Origin: Callorhinus ursinus
Lineage: Eukaryota; Chordata; Mammalia; Carnivora; Otariidae
DNA: 64,000 nucleotides
Direction: 5' to 3'
Assembly (NCBI RefSeq): GCF_003265705.1
Contig: NW_020313005.1
Span: 13,202,332-13,266,331, forward strand
Shown here: piece by piece, positions 47,626 to 60,227 of the stretch
How positions within the stretch are numbered: the first letter of the stretch is position 1
Layout of the letters: each line of letters starts with the position of its first letter
Program-made: the position numbers and the translations under genes
Notes under the pieces: generated by a model
The model's database searches: none
The model's input: only the letters and a program-made list of their open reading frames with translations
Told to the model about the DNA's origin: nothing

Positions 47626-48834
47626 CTAAAAGGATCCCAGCGAAGTTTATTTTTTTGGTGCTTCACAAAATTCAATGGCAGAGGTTTCTCAGGTTTTGCT
47701 CAGAGCTTTATTTCAGGGCCTCTCTGCTGAGCCAGGGACAGATGTGAGAAATCGTTGTCACACAGGCTGTACAAAGAAGTCTAATATAAGCTTTTTTTTT
47801 GTACTAGAGTACATCTTAATTTTAAATATGTAAGTGTGCTGTCTTTCACCAAGAAGAATACATAGTATATAACATTTCCCAAGCTTGATCAGCATTATAC
47901 TGAAGGCTCTTTGGAAAACAGGGTCCATCAGGTAGCAACAAATTCAGGAAGGCAGTTTGTAAAATACCAATTTGATAGCAGCGGTTTAGAAAAAGATACC
48001 ATGCCATTTAAGATTAATATTGGCAACTGCGACTGTAATCTGAGTGTTTTATTTGCTACTCTAATTTGAAGAGCACACGCTTTTCTTATTCTGCCATTCA
48101 TAGAATTATTGCTATTTAAAGTGTGAAGCAGTAGCATCTGAGTCAACAGATCACTTGTTAGAAATATCCAATCTCAGGCTTAGCCAAACCTGCTAAATGA
48201 GAACGAGCATTTTAACAAGGTCCTCAGGTGTTTCTTGTGCATTTTAAAGTCTGAGGCGCCCTGATCTGGAGAATAACATCTCAAATCATCTCTGATACCA
48301 ACATTTTTCTCAGATTGTTATATGGGTAGAATTTCAGCTTTTGGTGAACAGAGAATGAATCAGTTATCTAATTGGCTTAGTGCTAACTATAATAATAATG
48401 TCATTCAGTAAACTGTCCTTTCTCCACAGCCACCCTTTTTTTTATTCATGTGGCATTGTTGGGAAAGAGAATCCAGGTAGACAATTTGTTAGTTCTGGCA
48501 AGATCAATATCCTGCTTAGAGCAACCTCAGTGGGTACCACAGATTACTATTTTATGAACCAAAGGAAAAAAGTAGAGGGAAACGTTTTTCTTAGAACAGA
48601 ATTTTTTTTTTCCTTCTCAAAATTCCTCAAGTAATATATGGGACAAGGGAAATATTAGGATATGGGTCACACTTTTAAATTTTTTAAAAAGATAGTTTGA
48701 CCTAACAGAATATAGAGTGTTTGTAAAATCTGTTACCTAGAATTTTCTGTGTTTGCATTTTGGAATCATACCTGCTATGATGGATTCCTTTTTCCACTAT
48801 GTTCTAATTTGGGTACATTACCAAAGTGACCAAA
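47626..48834. other. intron, nothing recognised
   Basis: No repeat family or exon recognised. T-rich runs near 47790 and 48600. Confidence 0.45.
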
Positions 48835-48950
48835 GCCAGAGTTTTCATGTGTGTGAACTGAGGTTAGTAATACCTGTCTTCCAAGGTGGTTATGAGGATT
48901 CAGTGGAGGAGTGTACTCTATAAAGGATAGCTCTGTTTACTATCATCAGT
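48835..48950 (+). repeat. MIR SINE 3' part
   Basis: GAACTGAGGTTAGTAATACC, CTTCCAAGGTGGTTATGAGG and ATTCAGTGGAGGAGTG resemble MIR 'gataataatacctacct..agggttgttatgaggattaaatgag'. Confidence 0.55.
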
Positions 48951-49000
48951 GTTCTCAAGAAAATCATTAGGTTATTAAGAGAGGTTTTAATCACAGTATG

Positions 49001-49198
49001 ATTTTTTTTAAGATTTTATTTATTTATCTGAGAGAGAAAGTGAGCGAGAGAGAAAGCACGAGTCGGGGCAGAGGAGGAGGGAGAAGCAGACTCCCCTGCT
49101 GAGCTGGGAGCCCAATGTGGGGCTCGATTCCAGGACCCTGAGATCATGACCTGAGCCAAAGGTAGATGCTTAACCGACTGAGCCACCCAGGCAACCCT
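49001..49198 (-). mobile_element. can-SINE, full length
   Basis: T8 tail, AAGATTTTATTTATTTATCT, GA-rich body and reverse-complement head ending GAGCCACCCAGGCAACCC. 8-bp TSD ACAGTATG at 48993-49000 and 49199-49206. Confidence 0.95.
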
Positions 49199-49206
49199 AC
49201 AGTATG

Positions 49207-50537
49207 GATTTCTGAGTTCCTGAAAGGAGCACAACTGTTCAAGAAGAAAAAATAGTAAACACAGAATTGACTTAATTTAAAACAAATCATTATAAGGCAT
49301 TATAGCATTGTACTAGGAGAACTAGTTACTAGGATCTTTTATTTTGAGTCAAGGAAATATCAGATAAAACATTTTTATGTAAGTGACTCATGGGTATTCC
49401 ATCAACACAGATGGCCTTTAGGAAGCTCACACCCCTGCCATCTCAGCTGCTGCTACTGTGGAGGATTTTGTCCCTCCTTTCCTTGGTGTTATTACTGATG
49501 GTTGCTTGTGGAGAACTCCTTGTTTTTATTGCCTTGATGCTAGGGCATGATAGCCTATAGGTGGTGAATCTCTACTTTCTCAGATCCGCTGGGAAAGGAG
49601 GGAAAGAGGCATTCCCAGCTTAAATACTTCAACTATATATGGTTTAAATGTACCAAGAACTAATTTGGGAACGTGGCAGATATATTACTAAATTGGGATA
49701 CTATGTCTCCTATGCCCTAATCATATTTTAAGATCAAAACTGACCTAGGGGTCAACTTTTAGACAAAAGCCACTTGGAAACTAAGGAATTTTTTTTTCCC
49801 CCTAACTGGTCAAATAGACCATTTGGTACAGATTTGGTGGACAGATTTGAATTTGAGTGCACTTGGAAGTTGGTCTCTTGCCTCCGTTAAGTCTGTTTCT
49901 GCTTGGGCTGCCATTCCAGCTCTGAGTGCATCGTGGTGATGTGGCTCTCTTGCCATGGATGGCTTTGTGAGCCATGTCCAGGCCACTCAGCATATGGCAT
50001 TCCCCTGTTAGGTGCGTGTGCTCAGGTGGCATTGTTGGGCAAATGGCAAGGGATTTGTGTTTGATTCTGTAGGAAGAGGCATTCTCTTTACTGGGCCAGT
50101 CTGAATGAAGAAGGACAGTCTTCTGATGGCTGTCCAGCTGGGGCTGACCTTCTAGGCAGAGGAGCATAAAGACTGAATGAACCTGGATCATTGATGGCTT
50201 TGAATTTCTGGATTAGCCTCACCTGAATCTTCTCCTATCCCTATTTTTCCTGTGATGTGAACTGATATGTTTCTGTGCATTTAAACCACTTTGAATTGGG
50301 TTTTCTAGTCTTTGGCATTAAACCTTAATACTAGAATTGGAATAAAGTCTTCCTCACACAATGTGTGAACAAAATCTTTAGGATCTTATAGTACATGCAT
50401 TTTGAATTCTTTTATGAATGGGAAGTTCACTCAAGAGGTTTGTTTATTAGAATTTGTGACAAACTTTTATTGAATATTGCAGTTATCTCTTCTATTTGAT
50501 TTCTCACAGGTTATTGATTATAATTCCCTTATTGATA
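49207..50537. other. intron, nothing recognised
   Basis: A 129-codon minus-strand frame at 49802-50191 has no recognisable domain and no splice context. Confidence 0.45.
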
Positions 50538-50553
50538 AAGATTATATCCTCTT

Positions 50554-50743
50554 TTTTTTTTAAGATTTTATTTATTTTTTGACAGGGAGACAGCGAGAGA
50601 GGGAACACAAGCAGGGCGAGTGGGAGAGGGAGAAGCAGGCTTCCCGCTGAGCAGAGAGCCTGATGCGGGGCTTGATCTAGCACTCTGGGATCATGACCTG
50701 AGCCAAAGGCAGATGCTTAACGACTGAGCCACCCAGGTGCCCC
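50554..50743 (-). mobile_element. can-SINE, full length
   Basis: T-tail, AAGATTTTATTTATTTTTTG, GGGAACACAAGCAGGGCGAG body and head in reverse complement. 16-bp TSD AAGATTATATCCTCTT at 50538-50553 and 50744-50759. Confidence 0.97.
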
Positions 50744-51424
50744 AAGATTATATCCTCTTATTGGTGAAGTTCCTTCTCTTCTTCCCCACTGTCTGGAAAA
50801 AAGTTAGCTTGACCAGATGTGGTACCCTCCTGGGCGCTGCAGGGGTACAGGATATGGACTGGAAGGAAGCAGACCTGTTGGGAATAAATTTATTTCACTA
50901 AAAAAAGACCAAACCTGAATTCAAGTAATTTAATTGATTCTGACGTATGATGTGGAAGGATTCTGAACTGGTATGCTGAGCAGCAAGCTGGATTCCTTTT
51001 CAATTTACCAGGAGGGAAGTATGCTGCTTGGCATCACAGCCAACTAGAATGTGGGTTTTATATCCTATAAATACAGGCTGCTGACAAAAATCTTAATGCC
51101 ATGTTTTTGCATATTCATATGTGCTAAGTTGTCTGGATATCTACCCCCCCCTTTTTTTTTTACCAAAGGTCATTCTGACTCTTAATGTTTTTATCTCTGC
51201 TATAAAATTCAACATTAAAAATAAAGTTATTTTCCTGAATGGAAATTGAGGTTTGTACATTCTGATTGAAACAGGACCGGCCTATTGCTGAAAGTTTTCA
51301 GCTTTGAGGGACTTAATACCTGATTACATAATATTACTTTTTTCTATCAAGTATCTGGTAATTGTGCTGTCCAGTATTTTAAGAAGGTAAGGAAAAGATA
51401 ATCTGACTTTCAGTGCTTTCTTAA

Positions 51425-51890
51425 CAAACCAACCCAAATATTAGTAGCTTGAAACAATGCCATTTATTTTGCTCATGAATCTGCAATATGGGCAGGGGTC
51501 ATCTGCGACAGCTTCTCACTTTTCCACTTGGTGTCAGCTGGGGTGACTTGAAGACTGGGGACTGTAATCATCTGAAAGCTCATTCATGTGTCTTCTAGTT
51601 GATGCTGGAAAAGAGTAAAACAGTAGGAGACCGGCATTGGGTTCCTTGGCTATTTCTTTCTCTGTGTGATCTCTTCAGCATGTTTTAGCAGTAGTTGGAC
51701 TTCTTTTCATGTAGAATCAAGACTTTCAAAGTTCACGTCCCAAGTGGAGAGAACCAGGCAGAAGCAGTTGTCTTATTTGATGTAGTTCCCAGGTCACACA
51801 CTGCAGTACTACTGTTTTATATATGGTAGAAGCAAGTCACTTAGAATAGCTCATATTCAAGATGTAGAGAATTGGGTTCCACCTTTTTTT
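51425..51890 (+). repeat. MaLR (MLT1-type) LTR remnant
   Basis: AGTAGCTTGAAACAATGCCA, TTATTTTGCTCATGAATCTG, CAATATGGGCAGGGGTCATC, CTCATTCATGTGTCTTCTAG and AAGCAAGTCACTTAGAATAG follow a MaLR LTR pattern known from mammals. The subfamily name is not certain, and only the LTR is present. Confidence 0.5.
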
Positions 51891-52054
51891 TAAGCTTCTA
51901 TTTTTTATTTGATATGTTAACATTCCATTATATTTTAAGTTTGTTATTTTAAGTATGGGACTATGTCACAGCATTTAGCTAGGCTTTGAATGCAGTAGGA
52001 GTGGAATAAGCCTTGTTTTTAGATGGTCTATGCACTGTACCCTTTTTTTCTTAC

Positions 52055-52700
52055 ATCTTTATTGAGGTATAATTTATATACCATAAAATTCACTCATTTT
52101 AACTAAACAATTGAATTGTTTTTAGTGAATTTACAGAGTTGTGCTGGCATCAGTACAATCCAGATTTAGAACATTTTCATCACCACAGTAAAATTTCTTA
52201 TGCCCATTTATATTTAATCGCCAACCCCAGGCAGCTAATAATCTAGTTTCTGTCTTTCTAGATTTGCTTTTATGGACTATTTATATAAATGGAATCATAC
52301 ATTACGTGTTGTTTTGTTTTTGGCTTTTTTCACTTAGCATAATTTTTTTGGAGTTAATTTTGTACCATATCAGTACTTCATTCCTTTTTATTGCTGAATA
52401 GTATTTCACTGTGTGGACATACCATATATATATTCTTTAACCACCCACCAGTTGATGGACATTTGAGTTGTTTTCCACTCTTTGGTTATTATGAATAATG
52501 CTGCTATGAACATCGGGGTACAAGTTTTTACATGAACATACATTTTCATTTCTCTTGGGTAGACATCTAGGGCTAAGGTTGCTGGGTTTTCTGGTAAATG
52601 TATGTTTAATGTTTTAAGAAAATGCCTGTTTTTCAAAGTGGCTGCACCATCTGTATTCTCATCAGCAGCTTATGAAGATTCTTAGTGGAATACATCTTTC
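52055..52700 (-). repeat. Old L1 (L1M-type) 3' fragment
   Basis: CTTTATTGAGGTATAATTTA, ATACCATAAAATTCACTCAT, CAGTTGATGGACATTTGAGT and TTATGAATAATGCTGCTATG are an L1M 3'UTR and ORF2 end in reverse. Confidence 0.82.
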
Positions 52701-52934
52701 TAAAAGTTTTTTGAAGGCATTTTCTGTGTTGAATAAAAGCAGATTTGTAAATGAATTTATTTTGTGGGCAAGTATATCTCCTATCATTTTTAGGCAACAG
52801 ATGGAGATGTGTGGCTGCTTTGATAAGAATGATCAACCAGGAAAGGAAGAGTAAATAAAGTGGAAGGAAAGAGAGACAGCTCCATTCTCCATCCTTTGAA
52901 CAATTACTGTTTAATTTTTGTTGTTGAAGCTTGT

Positions 52935-53930
52935 TAATTTAAGATTTTTTAAAATTGTGATAACTGACATCTTCGAGTATACAACATAATGACCTGATAT
53001 TTGTATACATTGTAAAATGATCACCACAATAAATCTAGTTAACATCCATCCCCTCACATTTAGAATTTTTTTCTTATGATAAGAACTTTTAAGATCTACC
53101 CCCTTAGCAACTTTCAAATATACAGTACATTATTATGAACAATAGTTGCCATGCTGTATGTTACATCCCCATGACTTACTTTATAACTGGAAATTTGTGC
53201 CTTTTGACCCCTTCCACCCATTTCACCCATTCCTTGCCTCTGGCAACCACCCATCTGTTCTCTGTATCAGTTCTTTTTCTTTTCTTCTTTTTTCTTTAAA
53301 GATTCCACTTATGTGAGATCACCTGGTATTTGTTTTTCTGCCTGACTTATTCACTTATCATAATGCCCTCAGGGTTTATCTCCCTTGTCACAAATGTCAG
53401 GATTTTCTTCTTTTCTTATGGCTGAATAATATTCCACTGTGTCTGTGGATGTGTATAAGTATGTATATATGTGTGTGTGTGTGTTATATTTTTTCTCTAA
53501 TCACATCACATTTTTCTTTGTCCACTCATTGGTCAGCGGACCCTTAGCTTATTTCCATATGTTGGTTATTATAAATAATGCTGCAGTGAATATGGGAGTG
53601 CAGATGTCTTTTTGAATTATTGTTTTTGTTTCCTTTAGATAATTACCCAGGGGTGAGATTTCCCGATCTTATGGTACTTAAATTTTTAATTTTTGGGGGA
53701 ACCTCCATACTGTTTTCCATAGTGACTGTATCAACTTACATTCCTACCAACAGTGCACAAGGGCTACCTTTTCTCCACATCCTTGCCAACACTTGTTATT
53801 TCTTGTCTTTTTGATACTAGCCAGTCTAACCAGTGTGAGGTGATATCTCATTGTACTTTTGATTTGTATTTCCATGATGATTAATGATGTTGTGCGCCTT
53901 TGCGTGTACCTGTTGGCCACCTGTAATCTT
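52935..53930 (-). repeat. Old L1 (L1M-type) 3' fragment, ~1 kb
   Basis: TGTATACATTGTAAAATGAT, CACCACAATAAATCTAGTTA, ATTATGAACAATAGTTGCCA and TGCTGTATGTTACATCCCC (3'UTR), then GTTGGTTATTATAAATAATG, TTCCTACCAACAGTGCACAA and CAGTGTGAGGTGATATCTCA (ORF2 end), all reversed. A separate insertion from the one at 52055, since the 3'UTR starts again. Confidence 0.85.
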
Positions 53931-54959
53931 GATTATAATACCTTACTAAGATCTAAGGTGATCTTCACTCTGTGCCTTATTATACTTTTCCATGAGTTTT
54001 GTGATGGTAAGGACTATGACTTTTAAATGCTACTTTGCATTGTAACATTCCTTAAATTCACTTGTTCTTTGTGGCAAGGCTTATTTCATAGAAGATTTGA
54101 ACTGATTGATGAGATTTTCAAGCACAACAAAGATGTTGGTTGAGAAACTTGTGATAACTCCACCTATCACAAATTTGATGTTTCCTTATAAATAAATTCA
54201 AGTTGTACATTTTTGGCAGGAATTAAAGCATCTGATATCACTTTGTCTCATTACTGTTGCTGTGAACTTTGATGTTTTGATTGTCATGGTGTCTGCTGCC
54301 ACATTACTCCACTGTGAAGTTACACCTTTTCTATCTTTGGAATTAGTAAGTTAAGTTCTGTGTGAGGGAAGACTATATATGTAGACATCCTGTTATCAAC
54401 CTTTCACCTGCCAATTGAATCTGTGATTCTAACAAGCAATGTTTTTCATGCCTCTCAGTTAATTTACAAAAGAAATATTGATGAGACAATGCTCACTGGA
54501 AGAGACATTTAATGACTTTCAGGTCATCTTTTTGGGTAATACAAAGGTAATGTTTGGGTAAACATTAAACATTAGCTTATACCACACAAAATCAAGGACA
54601 GAGCTTTGATGCTCTGCTACTCACTGTCACTTTTAGAGCCAGCGTTCTTGACTCTCAAGTTCTCTTACAGGACCTTGGGCACACATTCCGTGCACTCATT
54701 TTATGTGTCCCTTTCTCTCTTCCTATCCTTGTTCTCCTTTGCTTTATTTTTAACCCCATTTTAAATTTATTTTATCTTACTGTGTTATTAGTGTCTTTAT
54801 AAGGTGTTTGAAGATCCTTTTTAGAACATAATAGTATAAGAGGAAAAAAAAAGAAACCTTTGCCTTTAGCCTGTTTAAAGGGCATATAGGTCTTTGTTCT
54901 TGAGGATCAACTGTTGAGTTATCAGTCATTGACAGGCACAAAAATAAAATATGTTACAT
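53931..54959. other. intron, nothing recognised
   Basis: No repeat or exon recognised. An imperfect duplication of TAATGTTTGGGTAAACATTA lies near 54548-54570. Confidence 0.4.
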
Positions 54960-55250
54960 AATGGCCCAGCTCAATTCCTGGGAAGCCATCCTGATTTCCA
55001 AATCCATTTTATTTAATTTTGCACCAACATTTACTGTTTTGAAATTTTCTTTCATAGTTTTCCTAGTGTCCCCATAAAATTATAACCTTGTTTAGGACAA
55101 GGGCCATCCATGCATTATATACTACTTTCAGGTATTATGTACTATTATCTGTTGAACACAACTATAGTATAGTAGCCTTACATCCTTAGTCTCTAGTAAG
55201 GTGTAATAAGCATGTAGTAAATGCCAACTCAGTTCTTACCAAATTAAGTG
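54960..55250 (+). repeat. L2 LINE fragment
   Basis: GGGAAGCCATCCTGATTTCC, TAGGACAAGGGCCATCCATG and TAATAAGCATGTAGTAAATG occur in the order of the L2 3' region (gggaagccttccctga, gggcagggaccat, agtaggtgctcaataaa). Confidence 0.52.
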
Positions 55251-56206
55251 GAGAGTAAACTCTAATCTGGCTATTCTTCTGACACTTGTGTTCCTGTAAT
55301 GTAGCATGTCAGCAGATACTAAGTCATTGAGATTTGATGATCATTCAGATAAATCATTAATGTAAGATAAGTGTCCTTTTTCTTAATAAGTCACAGTGAC
55401 CTGAACTTTTTTTGTAGTCAATAAAGATGAATATGAATGATTGTGAACACAGCAGTTTTGGAGTTACCATTCTCTGGTTAATTGAACTAAACAAACTGTA
55501 ACTTCCATTTGCCAGCTAATCAGAAACGCTCTTGACAGGATCTACTATGAAGAAAATGGAAAGGAGTAACTTGAGGATCTTTGGAATAAGGTCTGGAGGT
55601 GGTACAGAGCAGAAGTACCTTTGCCCAAGGACAGAGTTGATGCCATGCTGACCACTATCAGTAAAGAGTGACTGTAATTAGGCAGTGTGTTCAGTTTTAT
55701 GTCAAGCAATTGGTGATTCTTAAGCTATACAGAGAAACCAAGGGCTAGAATGATTTTCCAGACTTCACCTATAAAGATAATATAATGCCAGACATTTTGT
55801 CAACTTTTAGATTTGTGATATGGCCTTAGTTTTTAGTCTGTAGACTGTAAGTTAAGTCAAAAGTAAAAATATGAACTAGACTTTAAATTACATTGTTAAG
55901 TTATGAAGTAATAATGTTAGAAGGGAGGAAGAACTTGTGAAAGCATGTGTTGACTGTGCTCATTATACATGCTTTCTGTAATCTTTCAAAATAGTTAAGT
56001 GTTTCTTATATTTCTTAAAGTGGACATGCATCCCTTGCAAAGGAGTATCACAAAGCAGTTGTTCCTTTGTTCTTTGTCTCAGCTCATCAGACTGCTGTCA
56101 GTAACAGTCTCTTTCTATTGCAGGTATTTTCAAAGAGGAGACCAAGTTGGAAAAGGTTCTTCTATTCCTTGAGCATTTCCTTCCATGGGGGCTCAAGACA
56201 CTGCTC
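55251..56206. other. intron, nothing recognised
   Basis: No gene signal. The stretch 55510-55670 looked exon-like at first sight but has no conserved frame. Confidence 0.4.
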
Positions 56207-56223
56207 AAGACTTCCCACTTTTG

Positions 56224-56431
56224 GGATGCCTGGGTGGCTCAGTTGGTTAAGCATCTGCCTTGGGTTCAAGTCATGATCCCAGGGTTCTGGGATCGAGCCC
56301 CGCATCGGGCTCCCTGTTCAGCGGGAGGCCTGCTTCTCCCTCTGCCTGCTGCTCTCCCTGCTCATGCTCTTTCTCTCTCTCTCTCTCACTAATGAGTAAA
56401 TAAATAAAAAATCTTTAGAAACTTAAAAAAA
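56224..56431 (+). mobile_element. can-SINE, full length
   Basis: GGATGCCTGGGTGGCTCAG head, GGGATCGAGCCCCGCATCGG B-box region, CT-rich stretch, (CT)n and AAATAAATAAAAAATC plus A9. 17-bp TSD AAGACTTCCCACTTTTG at 56207-56223 and 56432-56448. Confidence 0.97.
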
Positions 56432-56448
56432 AAGACTTCCCACTTTTG

Positions 56449-57613
56449 AGCATTAATAACCTAAGGGGCTTGATAATCACTAAATAAAGTATATAAATAG
56501 GAGTTATTTATTTTTATAATGCCAATAATAAACATTTAGTACTTAAAGCCATTTTTAAAAATTTTATAACTTGAATTTAGAACATGTCAAGAAGAAAAAT
56601 ATAACCATGATCATCTCTCTCTCTCTCTCTCCATGCTGCCACTTGGAAGGGTTTAAAAGGGAAGGGGGGGTTGTTTTAAAGCAGGGTGGCTAAGGCATTC
56701 ATCTTTTAGGTTTCTAATATTTTTATGGTAGAATTTGTGTAAAGCTGTCTCTGAAGTACCTAAATGCTTCTTGATAATGTAGAAGAGTGTTTTAACGTTG
56801 TCCCAAAATTTATATTAAATTGTTAATAGGTGATCATGGAGTGAGGAGAAACATGAGCTCATTTCAGTTCAGTGAGGCACTATATTAGTCTGCTATTAAT
56901 TGTTTGTGCAATTTTAACCTCTTTGGGCTTCCATCTCTTTAAATCTAGAAGGGACAATATTAGATATGATTATCTCAGAGCTGCCCAGTAGCTTTAGATT
57001 ACTTTCTATCTAGTTTAACTTGATATCTGAAAAAATAGATTCAATTTGTAGATATGCCATGAAATACAGTCTCTTGACAAATCAAGACATATACACTTTT
57101 GTGTATATGTTTACTTTATAATTAGATGACACTGAATATGATAAATGGATGTCACCAGTCAGGTTAATTCTGATACACAAATCCTTTTTTCTTCCCCCAC
57201 CTTAGAGGGCAGTTGCTTTGACTTTGTAAACTTGTCCATCCATGTAGAGTCATAGATAAAAGCTATGAGTATTTGGGTTTATTTGACGGGAAGTTCTTGG
57301 CCGTTAATACCAAAGGGTTTTACCATAGTTCTTTTTATTATTGCTTTTTGGTTTGTGCAGGAGTTGAGTTCAGTTTAGGGACAGAACTTCCCTTCAACTC
57401 TGTGGATTTCATTCTTTGCAGAGACAGTGGCTTTAAAAACCTCAAGAGGTGTAATACTTTTATGAATAGTAATGGACCATAGGGCAAATGTGAAGTCTAT
57501 TTAGAATGAAATTTTCATTCCTTTGTCATTATAGTCACATTATGTATTTCTGTGATAGCTCACATAGAATAAAATATAAATTTCATACCGTAATTTTGAA
57601 GACCTTACCTGCT
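56449..57613. other. intron, nothing recognised
   Basis: A short (CT)n run at 56612-56631. The 69-codon frame at 57273-57482 shows no family features. Confidence 0.45.
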
Positions 57614-57627
57614 CTGGCTTCTGCTTT

Positions 57628-57820
57628 TTTTTTTTTTTTTAAAGATTTTATTTATTTATTTGACAGAGAGAGAGAGACAGTGAGAGAGGGAACACAAGCA
57701 GGGGGAGTGGGAGAGGGAGAAGCAGGCTTCCTGGCTGAGCAGGGAGCTCGATCCCAGGACCCTGGGACCATGACCTGAGCTGAAGGCAGATGCTTAACCA
57801 ACTGAGCCATCCAGGCGCCC
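57628..57820 (-). mobile_element. can-SINE, full length
   Basis: T-tail, AAAGATTTTATTTATTTATT, GA-rich body, GGGAACACAAGCAGGGGGAG and head in reverse complement. Near-perfect TSD CTGGCTTCTGCTTT (57614-57627) and CTGGCGTCTGCTTT (57821-57834). Confidence 0.96.
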
Positions 57821-57834
57821 CTGGCGTCTGCTTT

Positions 57835-58200
57835 AATCTCAGACATTCCCTGTTGCCTTCACTGTGCTTTAGTCATGCCAGGCTTCTTTTCTTTCCATCA
57901 ACATGTCAAGCATGCTCTGTCTAGGATGTTCATACTTTCTGTTCTTTCTGCCTGAAACTCTTCTAGATCTCTCAGTAGAGATCAGGGGGTGAGGTGTTAT
58001 TGTAATTCATGTTTCAGTTCGAGGTACTTCTCTTCATTGAGCCCTTTGTTTACCACCCAATTTAAATTAGTATCCACACTGCCATTATTTTCTGTCACAT
58101 CAACTTGTTTTGTTTTCTTTGTGATTTCTGTCAACTGGTATTATCTTTTTAATTTTTTTATTTTGTGCTTATTTGGCTTTATGAATTATAAAATAGTAGG
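57835..58200 (+). repeat. L2 LINE fragment
   Basis: CTTTCTGCCTGAAACTCTTC, CATGTTTCAGTTCGAGG and CTCTTCATTGAGCCCTTTGT parallel the L2 stretch 'ctctgcctggaacgctct ... actcagctcagatg'. Divergence is high. Confidence 0.45.
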
Positions 58201-59501
58201 AATTATACCTTAATGGTTGAATCATTTCCAACTAAATCATTGGAAACATCTAGTCTTGGTTTATAAGCAATTGATTTGTGATTGTGATTAATTTTAAATT
58301 CTCACCTGAAAAGTTATGAAGAATAATCTATGTGTTGTTTCTGGTTGAACGATAACCCTCATTGGGTATGTACCTATCAGTACTACATTCACTGTCATCT
58401 ATATATGTAAATCAAAAAGGGAAGCATTATTACCATGTTATTTTGATATGAGCCTGGTCTACGATAAAGTTGTTTTTTATTAGGGGAACCTGTTCACGTT
58501 TTGCCACACAGGTAGCTATAGCAGGCAGCTGTGTTTTCACCAACCTAATTATCTCTCTCATTGGACCATCCGTGGTGCCAAAAATCCCCACCATTGGATT
58601 GCCATGCTGTTTCATGTGTCCCCAGAGCAAATAGCTTTCAGTGTACAAAAAGCAGATTAGCACTTGTCAGTAAATCAGATTTACTAGTTGTTGGGAAGCA
58701 TGGAGAAAGGTCTTGATGAAAGAAGCCATAGAAGTTATAAGATTTTATTGGTGGGCCAAAGAGTATGGTAATGTTTGGAAATATTTAGAATTCAGGTTTC
58801 ATGGAAGCAAAGTCCTTGGTAAGGGGCTCCAGTGGAGAGAAAAGGGATGATTGTGCATAGCTTGAATAAACACACTAGAATAAAGGCCAAACAAAGCTGA
58901 AGTAGGGGCAATTGAAAAGAAAGAAGTTTCTGAAAACAAATTTTATCTTCTTCACAATTTGACCTAGGCTTGCCCTTGCTTTGCCTTTTGGCCTAAATGC
59001 TCTAATTGTAACACAGTACAATTACAGTAATGTAATATAGCCCCTGAGTAATGTAGATAGTATGGTCCCTGGCTATTAAGCTCAAAGACCAATAGAAGCT
59101 GTGCTTTTCATTCCTCATTCATTCAAGGGTGTTTATAAGCCTAATTGAAGTTTTGGCACAGGGTAGCAAGGCGTCTTCCAGTGATAAGATAGCAGGCCAT
59201 TGCTTATTCATCCCTAATAAATATCGAAGGATAGGCTGTTTTGCCAAATAGCATTTAGCGTTCCTCTCCCCCAGTGCCTATTCAAGATTCATTTCCAAAC
59301 TGGTAACTAGAGTTGGTAAAGAATAAGAAGTTGCAGAAGTTCATCTCATCCATTCTCCTTTTAAAAGTAGAAATGAAAATTTAATGATGGGATGAAGCTT
59401 TTGTTTGCATGTATAGTGAAAATCCATAGCCTGGTATGCCCTAGTAGAAGGTGGTCTGTATTCATTATCTGTTAAAATCCTCATTTTCCTTAAAAGAAAG
59501 C

Positions 59502-59502
<1 letters not shown>
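58201..59502. other. intron, nothing recognised
   Basis: No repeat family or exon recognised. Confidence 0.45.

Positions 59503-59546
<44 letters not shown>
59503..59546 (+). repeat. (GT)n microsatellite
   Basis: About 21 GT units followed by TGTGTGTC with one irregular TT. It is an ordinary dinucleotide repeat. Confidence 0.97.
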
Positions 59547-59547
<1 letters not shown>

Positions 59548-60227
59548 GTGTGTCTTATCCTGAAATCCATACACTTCAGTTTTTCTCTTTCTCACTGGTT
59601 TCAAAATACTTCTCAATCAATAATATATGAATGAATGGAGTATTGTTTGAAACTGAGGCCAATATATGAATAGGAAAATGAAGTTTAGTTTGCATGAATG
59701 CAAAGTCCAGCATTGTCCATCTTAATTTTATTTTGATTTTGGCATTTTCTATTCTCTAACTTCTCTTCCAACTCCTTCCCCCGTATAGTTGCCCACCCTT
59801 GCTTCAGCTAATGTGCTTGTATCAAAAATGTTTTTTGGCCTATAACTGTATGCCTCAGATACTGCTCCAGGCCCTTGGGAATACAAAAATAAAATGAAAA
59901 AGAAAGATGGAGCATAGGCATTTCCTTAGAAATATTCCTTAGGGGGCGGAGCAAGATGGTGGAGGAGTAGGAGACCTGGATTTCGTCTGGTCTCAGGAAT
60001 TCAGCTGAATAGGGATCAAACCATTCTGAACACCTACAGACTCAATAGGAGATCGAAGAGGAGAGTAGCAACAACTCTCTGAACAGAGAAGCGACCACTT
60101 ACTGGAAGGTAGGACGTGCGAAGAAGTGAATCCGAGGCGATATTCGGGAGGATAGACGGCGGGGGAGGGGGCCTCCGTCGGCCACTTCTGGCAAGTGCTA
60201 GAGCCGCGGAGCACAAAATTGGACCTT

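Noticed and set aside
49802..50191. 129-codon minus-strand frame
   Set aside because: No domain or motif recognised and no splice or promoter context. I leave it as intron.
55510..55670. Exon-like or retrocopy-like stretch (AATCAGAAACGCTCTTGACA onward)
   Set aside because: No frame stays open across it, no splice sites fit, and I recognise no gene.
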